This document shows positions 61,910 to 64,000 of a DNA stretch of 64,000 bases, piece after piece. How positions within the stretch are numbered: position 1 is the stretch's first letter; the number at the start of each line of letters is the position of its first letter. A model generated the notes under the pieces. That model saw nothing but the letters and a program-made list of their open reading frames with translations, was not told the origin of the DNA and did no database searches. The position numbers were made by a program, and so were the translations under genes. The stretch is from Ornithinicoccus sp045032955 (GTDB lineage Bacteria > Actinomycetota > Actinomycetes > Actinomycetales > Dermatophilaceae): NCBI RefSeq assembly GCF_045032955.1, contig NZ_JBJFZU010000008.1, positions 110,240-174,239 of the forward strand, in the 5' to 3' direction.

Positions 61910-63913
61910 GTGAACGTCCCCACCCGCCGCAGCCTGCTCCCGCTGCTGAGCCCGTCCGCGCACGTGACCAACCGCAGCCCCGAGACGTGCCGCTACCGCT
62001 GCGGCGACCAGTGCGCCCAGCCGGTGCCCAACACCTCCGGGGCCACCTACTTCGGTGATGTCCTCGCCTCGTCGGTGCGCCGACGGGCACTGCTGCAGGG
62101 CGGCGCCGCCGGGGCAACCGCCCTGGGGCTGGCCTGGGGCACCGCGCAGCCGGCAGCCGCCGGGGGCGGGAAGGGGGGCAGGCCCGGCCTGGCCGGCTTC
62201 GTACCGATCGAGCCCACCCCCGCCGACGTCGACGACCTCGTCGTCCCCACCGGCTACACCTGGTCGCCGGTGATCTCCTGGGGCGACCCGGTCGAGGCCG
62301 GTGCCCCCGCCTTCGACGTGGACGCCCAGAGCGTCGAGGCCCAGAAGAAGCAGGCCGGCTACAACGCGGACTACCTGACGCTGCTGCGCGGTGGCCCGGG
62401 CAACAACAGCGCCACCCAGGCGCTCATCGTCTTCAACAACGAGTACACCAACCCCGAGCGGATGTTCCCCGGCTTCACCGGCACGCTCACGCCCGAGCAG
62501 GCCGAGATCGAGATGGCGGCGCACGGGATGACCATCGTGGAGGTCCGCCGCCAGGGTGCCTTCGCCCCGTGGACGGCACAGCCGGGCAGCGGACCGCGTG
62601 GGTCGCGTCGCGGTGCCCGCAACCGGCGCATCCACACCTGGACCCCGTTCACCGTGGACGGCCCGGCGGCCGGTGCCGCGTGGATGCGGACCAGCGCCGA
62701 CCCGCAGGGCCGGACGGTCCTCGGCACGCTCAACAACTGTGCCGGCGGGGACACCCCCTGGGGCACCGTGCTCTCCGGCGAGGAGAACTTCCACCAGTAC
62801 TTCAACGCCGACGGTGCCGAGGACGAGGGCCGCCGCCTGGAGCGCTACGGCATCACCACCTCCGGCCGTGGCTGGGAGCAGGCCGACCCCCGCTTCCGCC
62901 TCACCGAGGAGCCGAACGAGGTGAACCGCTTCGGCTGGATCGTCGAGGTCGACCCGCACGACCCGACCTCGACGCCGGTCAAGCACACCGCGCTGGGACG
63001 CTTCAAGCACGAGGGGGCGACCGTGCGGCTGGCCGCGGACGGACGGGCCGTCGCCTACATGGGCGACGACGAGCGCTTCGACTACGTCTACAAGTTCGTC
63101 TCCGCCGGCACCTACCGCGCGGGGGACCGGGCGCACAACATGACCCTGCTCTCGGAGGGCGACCTCTACGTCGCCCGGTTCACCGGCGACGGACTGGGGG
63201 ACGACGAGTTCGACGGCACCGGCGAGTGGTTGCCGCTGGTCGTGGACGGCAGCTCACGGGTGCCCGGCATGGACGTCGCCGAGGTGCTGACCTGGACCCG
63301 TCTGGCGGCGGACCGGGTGGGCCCCACGGCGATGGACCGCCCCGAGGACGTGCAGCCGAACCCGCACACCGGCAAGGTCTACGTCGCGCTCACCAACAAC
63401 ACCCGGCGGGCGCCCAGCCAGATCGACGAGGCCAACCCGCGGGCCAACAACAAGCACGGGCACGTCATCGAGTGGACGGAGGCCGGTGGCGACGCCGCGG
63501 CGCTGACGTTCAGCTGGCGGATCGTGCTGATCGCCGGTCACCCCGACGACCCGAGCACCTTCTTCGACGGCTACGACCGGAGCCAGGTCAGCCCGATCAG
63601 CTGCCCGGACAACGTCGCCTTCGACGGTGACCCGGACCACCTGTGGATCTCCACGGACGGGGCGCCCGGCACCATCGGCACCTGCGACGGCATGTTCCTC
63701 ATGCCCACCGCCGGCGAGGACCGCGGCAAGGTCCAGCAGTTCCTCTCGGTGCCCTCGGGCGCGGAGTGCTGCGGCCCGGTCGTCTCCTGGGACGAGCGGT
63801 CGGTGCTGGTCGCGGTCCAGCACCCGGGCGAGGGCAGCCAGAGCGCCTATCCCTACCTGGGCGACAGCGTGCCCCGGCCGGGCGTCGCGCACGTCTACCG
63901 CAGCAGGGGCTGA
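61910..63913 (+). CDS. phoX: PhoX-family (DUF839) phosphatase, Tat-exported
   Basis: 667 residues. The twin-arginine signal is internal: VRRRALLQGGAAGATALGLAWG at about residues 57-78, preceded by ~55 residues with four Cys/Arg-rich positions (CRYRCGDQCAQP), usual for actinobacterial PhoX. The beta-propeller body has FNNEYTNPERMF, LNNCAGGDTPWGTVLSGEENFHQYF, RFKHEGATV, MDRPEDVQPNPHTGKVYVALTNN and DNVAFDGDPDHLWISTDG, which carry the Fe/Ca ligands. Extracellular phosphate release from organic esters. GTG 61910 follows AAGGA. A GGTTCACGTGG word near 61789 may be a single Pho half-site. Confidence 0.9.
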   Translation: MNVPTRRSLLPLLSPSAHVTNRSPETCRYRCGDQCAQPVPNTSGATYFGDVLASSVRRRALLQGGAAGATALGLAWGTAQPAAAGGGKGGRPGLAGFVPIEPTPADVDDLVVPTGYTWSPVISWGDPVEAGAPAFDVDAQSVEAQKKQAGYNADYLTLLRGGPGNNSATQALIVFNNEYTNPERMFPGFTGTLTPEQAEIEMAAHGMTIVEVRRQGAFAPWTAQPGSGPRGSRRGARNRRIHTWTPFTVDGPAAGAAWMRTSADPQGRTVLGTLNNCAGGDTPWGTVLSGEENFHQYFNADGAEDEGRRLERYGITTSGRGWEQADPRFRLTEEPNEVNRFGWIVEVDPHDPTSTPVKHTALGRFKHEGATVRLAADGRAVAYMGDDERFDYVYKFVSAGTYRAGDRAHNMTLLSEGDLYVARFTGDGLGDDEFDGTGEWLPLVVDGSSRVPGMDVAEVLTWTRLAADRVGPTAMDRPEDVQPNPHTGKVYVALTNNTRRAPSQIDEANPRANNKHGHVIEWTEAGGDAAALTFSWRIVLIAGHPDDPSTFFDGYDRSQVSPISCPDNVAFDGDPDHLWISTDGAPGTIGTCDGMFLMPTAGEDRGKVQQFLSVPSGAECCGPVVSWDERSVLVAVQHPGEGSQSAYPYLGDSVPRPGVAHVYRSRG

Positions 63914-63974
63914 CACCCAGGACCGCGAGTGCGGTCACCCTAGGAGGACCTCCATCGCCCCACAAAATGGTGAA

Positions 63975-63996
63975 GGTCCACCTCGGGTTAACACAA
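63975..63996 (+). promoter_or_regulatory. Pho-box-like 11-bp direct repeat at the right edge
   Basis: GGTCCACCTCG and GGTTAACACAA, two adjacent 11-nt units close to the GTTCACC direct repeats bound by PhoP in Streptomyces. About 60 nt past phoX and pointing off the window, so it may serve the next gene. Only two degenerate units; moderate at best. Confidence 0.35.
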
Positions 63997-64000
63997 TCCC

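Overview
The window is high-GC (roughly 70%) DNA with actinobacterial gene content and gene order: rpoB, rplJL and secE-nusG-rplKA blocks, murB next to hadAB and rpmG, a korAB/nuo/htpX neighbourhood, acid-rich N-terminal extension on NusG, and many starts that sit 6-9 nt behind a TAnnnT hexamer. Together with E. coli-type (long) ArgG and the general look of the proteins, this suggests Actinomycetota, probably Micrococcales of the Intrasporangiaceae/Ornithinimicrobiaceae type; the family guess is inference.

Layout. 1-9.7 kb: transcription/translation core on the minus strand (rpoB 5' part, rplL, rplJ with its leader, rplA, rplK, nusG, secE, tRNA-Trp), interrupted by an MFS exporter and an AbiEi/DUF559 protein. 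9.8-14.0 kb: aspartate aminotransferase, then a tightly coupled three-gene accessory operon (small WXG100-like protein, lipoprotein, and a large WXG100 + RTX + M91-metallopeptidase protein), the most unusual object in the window. 14.0-20.6 kb: argG with an ARG box, a DCC protein, a four-gene ABC export cassette, and an adenosine deaminase-like gene. 20.6-31.2 kb: murB-hadB-hadA, rpmG, tRNA-Met and tRNA-Thr, a fatty-acid block (MaoC hydratase, FabG4-like reductase, thiolase) divergent from TetR plus acyl-CoA oxidase, then DinB and WYL genes. 31.2-38.9 kb: ornithine aminotransferase, MFS transporter, a 22-bp tandem repeat, yajQ, tRNA-Tyr, an ECF sigma factor with a membrane partner, folP2-like DHPS, htpX.

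38.9-57.3 kb: respiratory block. nuoHIJKLMN and nuoABC are both on the minus strand but are split by three plus-strand genes (RHH repressor, DUF4097, GNAT). No nuoD, nuoE, nuoF or nuoG is visible. A serine hydrolase lipoprotein, fructosamine-kinase-like, LMW phosphatase and DksA-like genes separate this from korA-korB (2-oxoacid:ferredoxin oxidoreductase) and rarD. This fits a complex I without the NADH module, plausibly fed by ferredoxin from KorAB, but with its NuoD encoded elsewhere or lost. 57.3-64.0 kb: TetR with twin operators and an MMPL transporter, a DUF1648/PH membrane protein, and a Tat-exported PhoX-type phosphatase followed by a Pho-box-like repeat.

Between genes the window holds two related 22-bp tandem repeats, an over-abundant octamer GGTATGCC/GGCATACC that occurs in every reading frame and in non-coding DNA, and about ten leaderless-type promoters.
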